From: Butyrivibrio sp. INlla21
Lineage (GTDB): Bacteria > Bacillota > Clostridia > Lachnospirales > Lachnospiraceae
DNA: 64,000 nucleotides
NCBI RefSeq assembly: GCF_900116875.1
Contig: NZ_FPCC01000003.1
Coordinates: 1-64,000, forward strand
Direction of reading: 5' to 3'
In this document: in pieces, positions 1 to 7,916 of the stretch
Layout of the letters: each line of letters opens with the position of its first letter
Position numbering within the stretch: the stretch's first letter is position 1
Notes under the pieces: generated by a model
Databases searched by the model: none
Seen by the model: only the letters and a program-made list of their open reading frames with translations
What the model was told of the DNA's origin: nothing
Translations under genes and position numbers: made by a program

Positions 1-201
1 GAAAGGGATTTTAATGAGTGTGACAGGATCCATGCTGGGCCTGCCCATATCTGATGAATACTTATCTTCAACAAGGTCATATATGAATGACCAGTCAATT
101 GCTTTATCAATAAGCCTGAGCATGTGATCCTGAGGTACCAGATCATCCATGCTCACAAACTGCATCTGTTCACGCTTTCTTTCGGTATTAGAAGTCATCA
201 T
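1..201 (-). CDS. IS1182-family transposase, N-terminal part, cut by window edge
   Basis: The last 67 codons before the window edge read MMTSNTERKREQMQFVSMDD and continue with LVPQDHMLRLIDKAIDWSFI and a GRPSMDPVTLIKI segment. This is the conserved N-terminal helical region of IS1182-type DDE transposases (phrases like LVPxDHLLRxIDxxIDFSFI and GRPSxDPVxLxKI recur in the family). The frame is open to base 1, so the catalytic DDE part lies outside the window. The start is one of two adjacent ATG codons at 201 or 198. Whether the element is intact cannot be judged here. It is the only mobile-element sign in the window. Confidence 0.85.
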   Translation of the reverse strand, partial: MMTSNTERKREQMQFVSMDDLVPQDHMLRLIDKAIDWSFIYDLVEDKYSSDMGRPSMDPVTLIKIPF

Positions 202-235
202 AAAGGCTATCCCCATCCACAACTTTGATACTTTT

Positions 236-264
236 ATTATACCATAAAAAGTGCCTCAATCCCA
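236..264 (-). promoter_or_regulatory. Candidate transposase promoter (extended -10)
   Basis: Upstream of the transposase start the minus strand has TGGTATAAT, a perfect -10 hexamer at 236-241 with the TGn extension. At 17 bases spacing the -35 position reads TGGGAT, which is weak, so promoter strength would rest on the extended -10. Confidence 0.5.
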
Positions 265-292
265 GATAAATACAGGGCTTGTGACACTTTTT
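246..292. repeat. Inverted repeat near the presumed IS end
   Basis: AAAAAGTG at 246-253 is repeated inverted as CACTTTTT at 285-292 with 31 bases between. It sits just upstream of the transposase promoter, where the left terminal repeat of an IS1182 element would be expected. The partner end is outside the window, so the IS boundary is not proven. Confidence 0.35.
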
Positions 293-322
293 AAAAGAAA
301 AATCCACAGCATTTGCCGTGGA
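290..322 (-). terminator. Rho-independent terminator after the 159-residue protein gene
   Basis: On the minus strand TCCACGGC and GCTGTGGA (303-322) form an 8-pair stem with one G-U pair and a 4-base loop, followed by TTTTTCTTTT. It lies 61 bases beyond the stop codon at 383 and separates that gene from the IS element. Confidence 0.75.
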
Positions 323-339
323 CTTTGTCTACAGTCTGA

Positions 340-365
340 AAGAGCTTATCAAATGATAAGCTCTT
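340..365 (-). repeat. Perfect 11-bp hairpin downstream of the 159-residue protein gene
   Basis: AAGAGCTTATC (340-350) and GATAAGCTCTT (355-365) are perfect inverted repeats around a 4-base loop. On the minus strand it is followed only by TTTC, so it is a weak terminator by itself. With the hairpin at 303-322 it may form a double terminator. Confidence 0.6.
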
Positions 366-382
366 GAAAATAATCCTAACAA

Positions 383-862
383 TCATTTTAGTTTTGCATT
401 TAATCTATCGATAGCATCTTCGTGACGTTGAATGGCATATGTAGCAGACTTGAATTTAAGTTCTGTCTCCATACGCTTTTTGTGATTCTCATTGCACTTT
501 ACATAGTACTCATAGACATCTTCGTCCTCAACTTCCAGGTATTTATCGGCGATACAGCCGGGAAGGACGAATTTCTTTACTACATCTTTGAATTTAACCT
601 CGATGTACTTTCCTTCCTGCTTAACAACCTGTCCGTTGCCGAACTTCTTATGAGTAACTTTCATTTTAAGCGCAGAACGAGAGCCTATAGCCTCTTCTTC
701 CTTATCAAGTTCCGCAAGGATCTCGTTAAGCTTAACCTGCTCATCCTTAAGCTCTTCAATCTGCTTCGAATTTTCTTCTAACATTTCTTTGGTCTTCTTT
801 GTAGGTTTTTTCTTAAGTTCAGTTTTAGTTTCAAGCTCTTCATTATCCATTTCAAGACCCAT
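383..862 (-). CDS. Hypothetical protein: coiled coil plus small Tudor/SH3-like domain
   Basis: This is a 159-residue cytoplasmic protein of unknown function. Residues about 20-60 are Lys/Glu-rich and should form a coiled coil. Residues 68-110 contain VTHKKFGNGQVVKQEGKYIE followed by VKFKDVVKKFVLPGCI. This pattern (H-x-x-F-G-x-G-x-V ... V-x-F) resembles the small Tudor-like barrel at the C-terminus of UvrD/PcrA helicases, which in those proteins contacts other proteins such as RNA polymerase. Residues 128-159 are helical again. The start at 862 is chosen because AAGGAG lies 8 bases upstream; an ATG seven codons earlier lacks this. It has its own candidate promoter and terminators, so it looks monocistronic. 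The name cannot be taken further than hypothetical. Confidence 0.8.
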   Translation of the reverse strand: MGLEMDNEELETKTELKKKPTKKTKEMLEENSKQIEELKDEQVKLNEILAELDKEEEAIGSRSALKMKVTHKKFGNGQVVKQEGKYIEVKFKDVVKKFVLPGCIADKYLEVEDEDVYEYYVKCNENHKKRMETELKFKSATYAIQRHEDAIDRLNAKLK

Positions 863-929
863 ACGATTATCTCCTTTGTGCAACGCACTTTTTGAAGCAT
901 GATTGACGGTTAAAATGAACGACTTAACA

Positions 930-957
930 TATATATTTTAACTTATTTTAAGCGCAA
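930..957 (-). promoter_or_regulatory. Candidate sigma-A promoter of the 159-residue protein gene
   Basis: Minus strand: TTGCGC (952-957) and TATATA (930-935) with 16 bases between, in an AT-rich stretch about 70 bases before the start codon. GTTAAAAT and ATTTTAAC copies flank the -10 as a loose inverted repeat. Confidence 0.4.
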
Positions 958-998
958 TTACAACTATAACAGCCCATTAAGCAAGCTCATATGTGGCT

Positions 999-1976
999 TT
1001 ATAGTTCTGATTGAAGCTTCTTGGTAAGTCCTTTTGAAGCGAGCTTTCTCTTTTCCTCATCAAGGATCTGTCCCCACTGATAAGGAGTGTTCTGATAAAC
1101 ATAGTAGTTGAGCCAGTTTGTATAAAGAATATTGGCGTGACTCCTCCACTGAAGCATAGGCTTCTCCTCGGGATTGTCATTTGGATAATAATTAAGCGGC
1201 ATCTTGATATCAAGGCCTTTATCCAGGTCTCTTTTGTATTCTTTATCAAGCGTTAATCTGTCATATTCGGCATGCCCCATTGCAAATATTTGACTTCCGG
1301 ATTTATTCATACAAAGGAATACTCCCGCGATCTCGGATTCTGCAAGAACAACCAGATCGTCACACGCATGGATCTTATCCGCGGGCGTCTCGGTATGTCT
1401 TGAATGAGGAAGCTTAAACACATCGTCAAAGCCTCGAACAAGCGGTACTTTCCTGTTCATAACGGTATGCTCATAAATACCAAATCTCTTTTCAGTAAGA
1501 GGCTCTTTGTCTATTCCGTAGTGATAATAGATTCCTGCCTGTGCTCCCCAGCAGATGTGAAACGTAGAAGTTACATTGGTCTTCGTCCATTCAAAGACTT
1601 CGCATAGTTCCTTCCAGTAATCAACCTCTTCAAAAGGCATCTGCTCAACAGGAGCTCCTGTGATTATCATTCCGTCGAACGTTCTGTCTTTTAACTCTTC
1701 AAATGTGTTGTAGAATCTGTTAAGGTGGTTCGGAGACGTGTTTGTGGAATGATGCGAGCTCATCTGCATAAAAGAAACATCAATCTGCAGAGGTGTGTTG
1801 GACATTGAGCGAAGGAGCTGAAGTTCGGTATCCTCTTTAAGCGGCATCAGGTTAAGAATACAGATCTGAAGGGATCTGATATCCTGATGACATGCTCTGT
1901 TCTCATCAACAACAAATATATTCTCTTTTTCAAGTATTTCCCTTGCGGGAAGATCGTTCTGTATCTTAATTGGCAT
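999..1976 (-). CDS. metAA: Homoserine O-acetyltransferase (MetAA family)
   Basis: The 325-residue protein acylates homoserine as the first committed step of methionine synthesis. It is full length for the MetA family (class I glutamine amidotransferase-like fold). Seen directly: MPIKIQNDLPAREIL at the N-terminus, the nucleophile Cys142 in TFHICWGAQAG, and His235/Glu237 in AMGHAEYDR, completing the triad. Position 111, in GAPVE, is Glu. Work on the Bacillus cereus enzyme showed that Glu111 gives acetyl-CoA and Gly111 succinyl-CoA specificity, so acetyl-CoA is predicted. The start overlaps the end of ligA by 11 bases, and a GGAG site lies in the ligA tail, so the two genes are co-transcribed. 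No SAM riboswitch or T-box precedes it. Confidence 0.95.
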   Translation of the reverse strand: MPIKIQNDLPAREILEKENIFVVDENRACHQDIRSLQICILNLMPLKEDTELQLLRSMSNTPLQIDVSFMQMSSHHSTNTSPNHLNRFYNTFEELKDRTFDGMIITGAPVEQMPFEEVDYWKELCEVFEWTKTNVTSTFHICWGAQAGIYYHYGIDKEPLTEKRFGIYEHTVMNRKVPLVRGFDDVFKLPHSRHTETPADKIHACDDLVVLAESEIAGVFLCMNKSGSQIFAMGHAEYDRLTLDKEYKRDLDKGLDIKMPLNYYPNDNPEEKPMLQWRSHANILYTNWLNYYVYQNTPYQWGQILDEEKRKLASKGLTKKLQSEL

Positions 1977-4008
1977 CTTTTATCATCTCCATAAATTCAG
2001 CTTCATCTATAACTTTGATCCCAAGCTCATTTGCCTTGGTAAGTTTACTTCCCGCAGCTTCACCGGCAAGAACAAGGCTCGTCTTTTTTGATACGCTTCC
2101 GGATGGTTTACCACCGTTTTTGACGATAAGCTCTTCTGCTTCTTTTCTGCCGAGCGTCGGAAGTGTTCCTGTTACGACTATAGTCATTCCGGCCAGTTTA
2201 TCGGAAGTACCTTCTTCCTTTACGGCTGTGAAATTAAGGCCAAGCTCTTGCATCTTATGAAGAATCTCAAGGTTCTTTTCATCATGAAAGAAATCATAAA
2301 GATCGCCCGCCGTTGTCTCACCGATATCCTGAATCTGTGAAAATCCGTCGACAGTGACCTTTGACATATCCATAAGATTGTCAAAATGCTTCATAAGCTC
2401 TCTTGCAGTGGACTTTCCGACATTTCGTATCGCAAGTCCCGTAAGAAGCCTTATAGGATCGTTGGTTTTAGACTTTTCAATTTCATTAAGCAGCTTATCG
2501 GTATTCTTTTCCTTACCGATTATTCCCTTTTCTATAAGCTCATCCCTATGATCTTTAAGAAGATAGATATCGGAATAATCATGTAGATATCCTTCGGAAA
2601 CAAGCGCTTCAACAAGCGTATCCCCAAGTCCCATGATATTCATGGCATCTCTTGAAGTGAAATACGCGATCGTTCTTGTCACCTGTGCGGGACAAGTAGG
2701 ATTAACGCATCTGATATCCGCCGTATCTTCTTCTCTTATAAGGTGGCTTCCGCATACAGGGCACATTCGAGGGGCCTCATATATATATTCAGGCTCCTTG
2801 ACACAACCGTTGAGCTTAGGAATGATCTCTCCGCTCTTATAGAGCTTGTACTCACCGCCTATGCCTACTTTATTCTCGGTAATATAATCCTGATTGTGTA
2901 ATGTAGCTCTGGAAACACTGGTTCCACAAAGCCTTGCGGGCTTTCCGGTCTCTCTGTCATGGAAGCTTCCCGTAAACGTAAGCTTTCCGGTTCTTCCTAC
3001 ATCAACAAGTATCTCGTCCATGACGATGATCTTCTCTTCGGGAGGATACTTATATGCAATATGTCCGCTTGAGTACTTTGATCCTGCGGGAAAATCTTCT
3101 CTGTATGCGATCTGATCGACCTTAATAACGGCACCGTCAAGGTCAAATTCAAGATCCTCTCTCATCTCTCCGATCTGATCGATCGTAGCAACAACTTCAT
3201 CCGCGCTATTGCAAAGCTTATGGAAAACAGTTTCTACGCCGCCCTTTTCAAGTATATCAAGGCCTCCGCAGTGAGAACTTCTAAGTTCCTGCGGTCCGTC
3301 CTGAACGTTAAATACAAACATCTTAAGGCCGCGAGCCTTTGTTATGGATGGATCAAGCTGTCTTAACGTTCCGGCAGCCAAGTTCCTGGGATTGGCCGCT
3401 GTCTTTTTTCCAAGTTTTTCCTGCTCTTCATTGAACTTATCAAAAGCTTCATGAGACATGTAAACCTCGCCTCTAAGCTCAAGATAATCATACGGAAGAT
3501 CCAAAACCTGCTTAATATCGGGAATAACAAGCGCATTCGCCGTAACATCCTCGCCGATAAGGCCGTCACCTCTTGTCTCGGCAAGCGTTAAATGTAGCTT
3601 GTTATCGGAATCGTCTTTGTTATATCTAAGAGAAATGCTAAGTCCGTCAATCTTTTGCTCTACGGAAAAAGAAGCATCCGCATGCTTAAGTAGTACTTTT
3701 TGAACAAAGGCTTCGACATCCTCTTTGTTAAACACATCTTCGATAGAGAGCATCGGTACGTTATGAGTAACCTTAACTCCGGCTTCTCTCTTAGCGACAC
3801 CTCCAACAATCTTGCTGGGAGAATCGGGCATAACAAAATCAGGATTCTCCTTCTCTATCCTCTTAAGCTTCTGCATAAGCATGTCGTACTCATAATCGGA
3901 TATTTCAGGCTCATCCTGATTGTAATAAAGATCCATGTGATGTTTGATGGTCTTTACAAGCTCGTCATACTCTTTTTTCAAATCAATTTTAGTTTCATCA
4001 AAAGACAT
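1966..4008 (-). CDS. ligA: NAD-dependent DNA ligase
   Basis: This 680-residue LigA joins Okazaki fragments and repair nicks using NAD. Domains in order: the Ia NAD-binding region (YYNQDEPEISDYEYDMLM), the adenylation domain with the nucleophilic lysine in EQKIDGLSISLRY, an OB fold, a four-cysteine zinc finger (CPVCGS ... CVNPTCPAQ), a helix-hairpin-helix array (TGLAIRNVGKSTARELM), and a BRCT domain in the last 80 residues (LAGMTIVVTGTLPTLGRKEA). The length fits the family. ATG at 4008 is preferred over a GTG three codons upstream because GGGGTG lies at the right distance only for the ATG. metAA follows with overlap. Confidence 0.97.
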   Translation of the reverse strand: MSFDETKIDLKKEYDELVKTIKHHMDLYYNQDEPEISDYEYDMLMQKLKRIEKENPDFVMPDSPSKIVGGVAKREAGVKVTHNVPMLSIEDVFNKEDVEAFVQKVLLKHADASFSVEQKIDGLSISLRYNKDDSDNKLHLTLAETRGDGLIGEDVTANALVIPDIKQVLDLPYDYLELRGEVYMSHEAFDKFNEEQEKLGKKTAANPRNLAAGTLRQLDPSITKARGLKMFVFNVQDGPQELRSSHCGGLDILEKGGVETVFHKLCNSADEVVATIDQIGEMREDLEFDLDGAVIKVDQIAYREDFPAGSKYSSGHIAYKYPPEEKIIVMDEILVDVGRTGKLTFTGSFHDRETGKPARLCGTSVSRATLHNQDYITENKVGIGGEYKLYKSGEIIPKLNGCVKEPEYIYEAPRMCPVCGSHLIREEDTADIRCVNPTCPAQVTRTIAYFTSRDAMNIMGLGDTLVEALVSEGYLHDYSDIYLLKDHRDELIEKGIIGKEKNTDKLLNEIEKSKTNDPIRLLTGLAIRNVGKSTARELMKHFDNLMDMSKVTVDGFSQIQDIGETTAGDLYDFFHDEKNLEILHKMQELGLNFTAVKEEGTSDKLAGMTIVVTGTLPTLGRKEAEELIVKNGGKPSGSVSKKTSLVLAGEAAGSKLTKANELGIKVIDEAEFMEMIKDAN

Positions 4009-4072
4009 CTCAAACACCCCGAATTTATATTCTTTTATATCTATCGCCTAATATAATCTGCGATCAAATCCT

Positions 4073-4105
4073 ATTATACCAGCAAAAACGCCCGTTGCGA
4101 TATTT
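4073..4105 (-). promoter_or_regulatory. Candidate ligA-metAA promoter (extended -10)
   Basis: Minus strand TGGTATAAT with the -10 hexamer at 4073-4078 and the TGn extension. The -35 position at 17 bases reads TCGCAA and is poor. It gives a leader of about 60 bases, too short for a riboswitch. Confidence 0.5.
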
Positions 4106-4122
4106 CTTTTGTAAAAATATGG

Positions 4123-4842
4123 TCAGCTGCGCATTTTTAGGCCACACGCCTCGTACAATGCCGATTTTTCTTTGGCCGATAGCTCAACATACTTTCCCGG
4201 CTTAAGGTTATAATCCTTCAGACGGACATTCATAACTCTGATCCTTTTAAGAGTTAGGACTTTAAGCCCAACTTCCTTGCACATTCGTCTTATCTGCCTG
4301 TTAAGCCCCTGAGTCAGTATAATGTTAAAAGACCTTGTTCCGGTGCGTTTTACTTTGCAGCCCCTTGTGGTGCGGTCAAGTTCAGGAAGATATACTCCGT
4401 TGGCAAGCTTATTTAAAATCTCGCCGTTTAAATCCTTATCAACTACTACTTCGTACTCTTTTTCATGCTTATTGGCACTCTTCATCATGGCTTCAATGAT
4501 TTTCCCGTCATTACTCATTATGAGGAGCCCCTCGGAGTCCTTATCCAGTCTGCCGGCGTAAGTTACGCGCTCTGAAAAGCCCAGATTATCAATTACCGTC
4601 TCGGCAGCATGCTTATCTTTTTCGGTACAGACAACGCCAACAGGCTTGTAATAAGCAAGAACAATGCTTTCTTTAGAAAGAGAGATTTCTTTTCCGTCAA
4701 ACAAAACCTTGTCGCCATCATTAACTTCCGTTCCGAATGAAGCAAGATGGCCGTTAACAGTTATTCTTTTTTCCTCAATAAGCTTATCCGCGGCTCTTCT
4801 GGAGCATACGCCGCACGCAGCTATATATCTGTTTAATCTCAT
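4123..4842 (-). CDS. rluF: 23S rRNA pseudouridine synthase, RluF/RluB-type
   Basis: The 239-residue protein converts specific uridines in 23S rRNA to pseudouridine. An N-terminal S4 RNA-binding domain (RLNRYIAACGVCSRRAADKL, residues 2-60) precedes the catalytic domain with the Asp-containing motif AGRLDKDSEGLLI. The RluF-like signature follows: HEKEYEVVVDK, CKVKRTGTRSF, QGLNRQIRRMCKEVG and RIRVMNV. The match is closer to Escherichia coli RluF than to RluB, but the exact target nucleotide cannot be read from sequence. It is a single gene between the mecA terminator and the ligA promoter. ATG at 4842 agrees with the family N-terminus. Confidence 0.9.
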   Translation of the reverse strand: MRLNRYIAACGVCSRRAADKLIEEKRITVNGHLASFGTEVNDGDKVLFDGKEISLSKESIVLAYYKPVGVVCTEKDKHAAETVIDNLGFSERVTYAGRLDKDSEGLLIMSNDGKIIEAMMKSANKHEKEYEVVVDKDLNGEILNKLANGVYLPELDRTTRGCKVKRTGTRSFNIILTQGLNRQIRRMCKEVGLKVLTLKRIRVMNVRLKDYNLKPGKYVELSAKEKSALYEACGLKMRS

Positions 4843-4861
4843 AATATTACCCGATGATCGT

Positions 4862-4900
4862 GATATAAAAGAACAGCCTCAGCATTAATGCTGAGACTGA
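4862..4900 (-). terminator. Rho-independent terminator of mecA
   Basis: On the minus strand CAGTCTCAGCA and TGCTGAGGCTG pair over 11 bp (one G-U) around TTAA, followed by TTCTTTTAT. The core CTCAGCATTAATGCTGAG (4878-4895) is a perfect palindrome. It sits right after the mecA stop and just before the rluF start. Confidence 0.75.
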
Positions 4901-4918
4901 ATAAAAACCAATTAAAGA

Positions 4919-5812
4919 TCAAGCAATCGTCGAAAGCTTGGAAAGTGCATCTTCACCGATAAGGCACTCGTATGTCTCTTTGATGTGCGCTATCACAGTA
5001 GGATTCGAAGCATAGAAATGTCCGAATTCATAAGCCATCGTAAAGAGCGCCGCAAATCTCTTGGCTTCTTCCTCACATCTTTCAAGATAAAGGAAATAAC
5101 TGCCACTCCTAACGTCTCTGTACAAGGAACTTGTAATCTTAAGATCCATAGGAGCCTTGGCACAAAAGCTAATTGCTGTTCTGATATCTGCAAAAGAGAA
5201 AATATACTCGCTGAATTTAAGTCTTTCAAGATCTTCCAATGCCTTATCGGAAGGCTTCCTGATATCATTGTACTTTTCTTTTGCACTGTTCGTTATCTGA
5301 TCGGCAAGTTGTCTTCTTGCATCGGCAGATGCGTTGGATTCGATGGTTATCTTATCGTTATTATTGTTATTTTTATTATTGTTATTTTTGCCCTTATCGA
5401 GAATATTCTTCACCGAACTTGTGAGCTGCTTAAGGCTCTGAAGATATTCATTAAGCCTCTGAAGTCGCTCCTCGTTCTCGCAATCACCGAGATCCTCAAG
5501 AATATTCTTGGGAATCTTGATACCGGCTTGCTGAGTAACTGTTTTAAGCATATCGGCAAAAGAGCTTGAAGAATTCTCGGAAAGTGTAAGCGAGATCGTA
5601 TGATCCGGAAGAACTGTTATCTGCATGGGTGTAAAAGAACCTGTGGGTCTGTAATCAACTTCTTCCTGGGCTTTCCTCATAACATCATGAAGAAAATCCA
5701 TAGCTTCTTTCTTCTTCTCAAAAAGGTCTTCTAATTTAATTCCCTGTTCATCCATATCATCTTCCGTGATGATACATTTGACAGTCTCTTTATCTATTCT
5801 TTTAAATTCCAT
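4919..5812 (-). CDS. mecA: Adaptor protein MecA (Clp protease adaptor)
   Basis: This 297-residue MecA homologue delivers substrates to the ClpC/ClpP protease. The N-terminal substrate-binding domain is recognisable (MEFKRIDKETVKCIITEDDM, then LEDLFEKKKEAMDFLHDVM and YRPTGSFTPMQITVLPDHTI). The C-terminal ClpC-binding domain occupies about residues 205-297 (FSFADIRTAISFCAKAP, SSLYRDVRSGSYFLYLER, AYEFGHFYAS). Between them lies a linker of about 100 residues with an almost pure asparagine run at 143-152. The protein is longer than the roughly 220-residue Bacillus MecA because of this linker. It stands alone between the hyp operon and rluF. Confidence 0.9.
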   Translation of the reverse strand: MEFKRIDKETVKCIITEDDMDEQGIKLEDLFEKKKEAMDFLHDVMRKAQEEVDYRPTGSFTPMQITVLPDHTISLTLSENSSSSFADMLKTVTQQAGIKIPKNILEDLGDCENEERLQRLNEYLQSLKQLTSSVKNILDKGKNNNNKNNNNNDKITIESNASADARRQLADQITNSAKEKYNDIRKPSDKALEDLERLKFSEYIFSFADIRTAISFCAKAPMDLKITSSLYRDVRSGSYFLYLERCEEEAKRFAALFTMAYEFGHFYASNPTVIAHIKETYECLIGEDALSKLSTIA

Positions 5813-5834
5813 TATCTACCTCATTTGAATTCTT

Positions 5835-5862
5835 ATATGCTATTGTACAACAATTAGCATAT
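5835..5862. repeat. Inverted repeat between hypE and mecA
   Basis: Minus strand ATATGCT-A-ATTGT-TGT-ACAAT-AGCATAT pairs over 12 bp with one bulged A and a 3-base loop. It begins inside the last codons of hypE and ends about 20 bases before the mecA start. No T-run follows, so it may be an operator, an RNA-processing hairpin or a weak terminator of the hyp operon. Confidence 0.5.
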
Positions 5863-6864
5863 TCTTGGAAGCCCCTCGCCGTACATAAGCCCTATAATGC
5901 GCTTCCCGCCTAACTTTGTGTTCAGAATAACATTATTATCGGCATCAGGTTTGTTATTCTTAATAACCTCTCCGATTATAGCTGCATTTTCACCATACTT
6001 GGCACTTTTGATAAGAGAAAGTGCTCTTTCGGCATCATCCTTATGTACAGAGATAATAGCCTTTCCTTCATTTCCCATGTACATGGGATCAAGTCCCAAA
6101 AGACCGCAGAACTCTTTAACGGACGGTTCTACCGGCAAAGCTTCCTCACTAAGCTCAATATTACAGCAAGAAGCTGAAGCAAATTCATTTAAAACCGTAC
6201 CTAGGCCGCCTCTTGTGACATCTCTCATGGCATGAACACGTATATCGGCGTCTTTGAGCTTTCCCACAAAATCTCCAAGCGGTGCGCAGTCCGATTTAAT
6301 ATTATTTTCGATTCCCATCCTGCAACCTAGTATCGCAGCATGGTGATCGCCAAGATTACCTGTAATGATGAGCTTATCGCCGTCCTTAAGATTATAGGGA
6401 CCCACCGACTCTTTTGTCTCATCGATAAAACCGATACCGGAAGTATTGATGATAAGTCCGGGTTCAGCGCCTCTGTTCTCTATAACTTTGGTGTCACCTG
6501 TTACTATAATAACGCCGGCTTCCTTGGCAGTTTCGGCCATAGAAGCTATTATCTTGTCGAGAAGATCGATATCAAGCCCTTCTTCGAGTACGGCACCGCA
6601 GGTAATGTATTTGGGAGTAGCTCCGCTCATTAAAATATCATTTACGGTTCCGCAAACGGAAAGCCTTCCGATATCTCCTCCCGGAAAAACAAGAGGTGTC
6701 ACAACAAAGCTGTCTGTAGTAACCGCAATCTTGGAGCTTCCCGATACAACAGCCGAATCTTCAAGCTTATCAAGAATCTCATTCTTAAAATATTTGGAAA
6801 AAACGTCTTTAATAAGAGCAGAAGTCGATTCACCGCCGCTCCCATGAGCCATTGTAATTTTCAT
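5854..6864 (-). CDS. hypE: Hydrogenase maturation protein HypE
   Basis: HypE (336 residues) dehydrates the carbamoyl group placed on its C-terminal cysteine by HypF to a thiocyanate, the source of the CN ligands of [NiFe] hydrogenase iron. The start at 6864 (MKITMAHGSGGE) matches the family start, so a longer reading from 6978 is rejected. The ATP-binding PurM-like core shows TTDSFVVTPLVFPGGDIG and MRDVTRGGLGTVLNEFA. The protein ends in PRIC, carrying the essential terminal cysteine. It starts 4 bases after the hypD stop and is the last gene of the ech-hyp operon. Confidence 0.97.
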   Translation of the reverse strand: MKITMAHGSGGESTSALIKDVFSKYFKNEILDKLEDSAVVSGSSKIAVTTDSFVVTPLVFPGGDIGRLSVCGTVNDILMSGATPKYITCGAVLEEGLDIDLLDKIIASMAETAKEAGVIIVTGDTKVIENRGAEPGLIINTSGIGFIDETKESVGPYNLKDGDKLIITGNLGDHHAAILGCRMGIENNIKSDCAPLGDFVGKLKDADIRVHAMRDVTRGGLGTVLNEFASASCCNIELSEEALPVEPSVKEFCGLLGLDPMYMGNEGKAIISVHKDDAERALSLIKSAKYGENAAIIGEVIKNNKPDADNNVILNTKLGGKRIIGLMYGEGLPRIC

Positions 6865-6868
6865 ATCA

Positions 6869-7915
6869 TCACTTTCTTCCCGAAACAAAATAGTTATAGC
6901 AGCTTCCTTCGGTGGAAACCATGCATGCACCGTGTGCATTATCAGGAGTGCACATTTTACCGAACATCGGACAATCACTTGGCTTTATCTTGCCTACAAG
7001 AACAGATGCACATGAGCATCCGGGCGGCATGTGATCTTCATCAAGATCTCGGCTTCCTGCGTCAAATTTTTCATATTCCTTCCTAAGAACAAGTCCTGAA
7101 CCTTGTATCTTACCCATACCCCTCCAGGAGGCATCAGAAGGCTCAAAATACTTATCAACCATCTCTTTTGCCTTAATATTACCTTCCGAGGTTACGACGC
7201 TCTTATAGAGGTTTTTAATGCCTTTATTACCCTTCATGCGAAGAAGCGCATATATAGTCAAAAGAAGCTGCTCTCCTTCAAATCCCGATACTACAAACGG
7301 AAGACCAAGCTCCTCTGAAAGCGCCTTAAATATATCGCTTCCGGTTATTGCGGCAACATGTCCCGGTGCAATAAAGCCATCTATCCCGCCGCCGTTATTT
7401 ACGACCCAGCGAATGACCTGAGGCATAGTCTTTAGAGAAGTTAAAAGCTTTACGTTATCAAGTCCCTTGTTTACAGCTTCATTAAGTACATTGGCATAAA
7501 CGGGAGCCGTTGTTTCAAAGCCGATAGCCGCAAATACATATGTGTGATCGGGATCTTTTTCAGCCATCGTTACGGTTTCCATTGGCGAATAGACCATTTT
7601 GACATGTGCTCCGTCAGCTTTGGCATCGGCAAGAGATTTATTCGTCCCTTTGACTCTGATAAGATCGCCAAAAGTAAGTACGACTGTATCTTCTCTCATG
7701 GAAAGCTCAACAAGCTTATCGATAACCGCAGTAACCGTAACGCAAACGGGGCACCCCGGTCCCGATATCAGCTTGATCTTAGGAGAAAGCATAGAAGGAA
7801 TGCCGTTTTCCGATATGGAGGCCGTATGCGTTCCGCAAACCTCCATTATCCTCACTTCTTCGCCGTCATAGTTCTTAAGTTGTTCCGCAATAGCATTTAT
7901 ATCTGCACCGATCAT
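6869..7915 (-). CDS. hypD: Hydrogenase maturation protein HypD
   Basis: HypD (348 residues) is the iron-sulfur scaffold on which, with HypC, the Fe(CN)2CO group is assembled. Visible family motifs: MEVCGTHTASI with the catalytic cysteine, SGPGCPVCVT, and the C-terminal cysteine-rich region PPGCSCASVLVGKI, DCPMFGKMC and GACMVSTEGSC, which binds the [4Fe-4S] cluster. The length is normal. It starts one base after the hypC stop, showing translational coupling. Confidence 0.97.
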   Translation of the reverse strand: MIGADINAIAEQLKNYDGEEVRIMEVCGTHTASISENGIPSMLSPKIKLISGPGCPVCVTVTAVIDKLVELSMREDTVVLTFGDLIRVKGTNKSLADAKADGAHVKMVYSPMETVTMAEKDPDHTYVFAAIGFETTAPVYANVLNEAVNKGLDNVKLLTSLKTMPQVIRWVVNNGGGIDGFIAPGHVAAITGSDIFKALSEELGLPFVVSGFEGEQLLLTIYALLRMKGNKGIKNLYKSVVTSEGNIKAKEMVDKYFEPSDASWRGMGKIQGSGLVLRKEYEKFDAGSRDLDEDHMPPGCSCASVLVGKIKPSDCPMFGKMCTPDNAHGACMVSTEGSCYNYFVSGRK

Positions 7916-7916
7916 A

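Noticed and set aside
422-781. Plus-strand open frame of 119 codons rich in Leu, Phe and Ile
   Set aside because: It is the shadow of the Lys/Glu-rich 159-residue protein on the other strand; antisense of such codons gives false hydrophobic proteins.
4009-4122. Possible SAM riboswitch or T-box for the ligA-metAA transcript
   Set aside because: The leader is only about 60 bases and shows no SAM-box or T-box elements.
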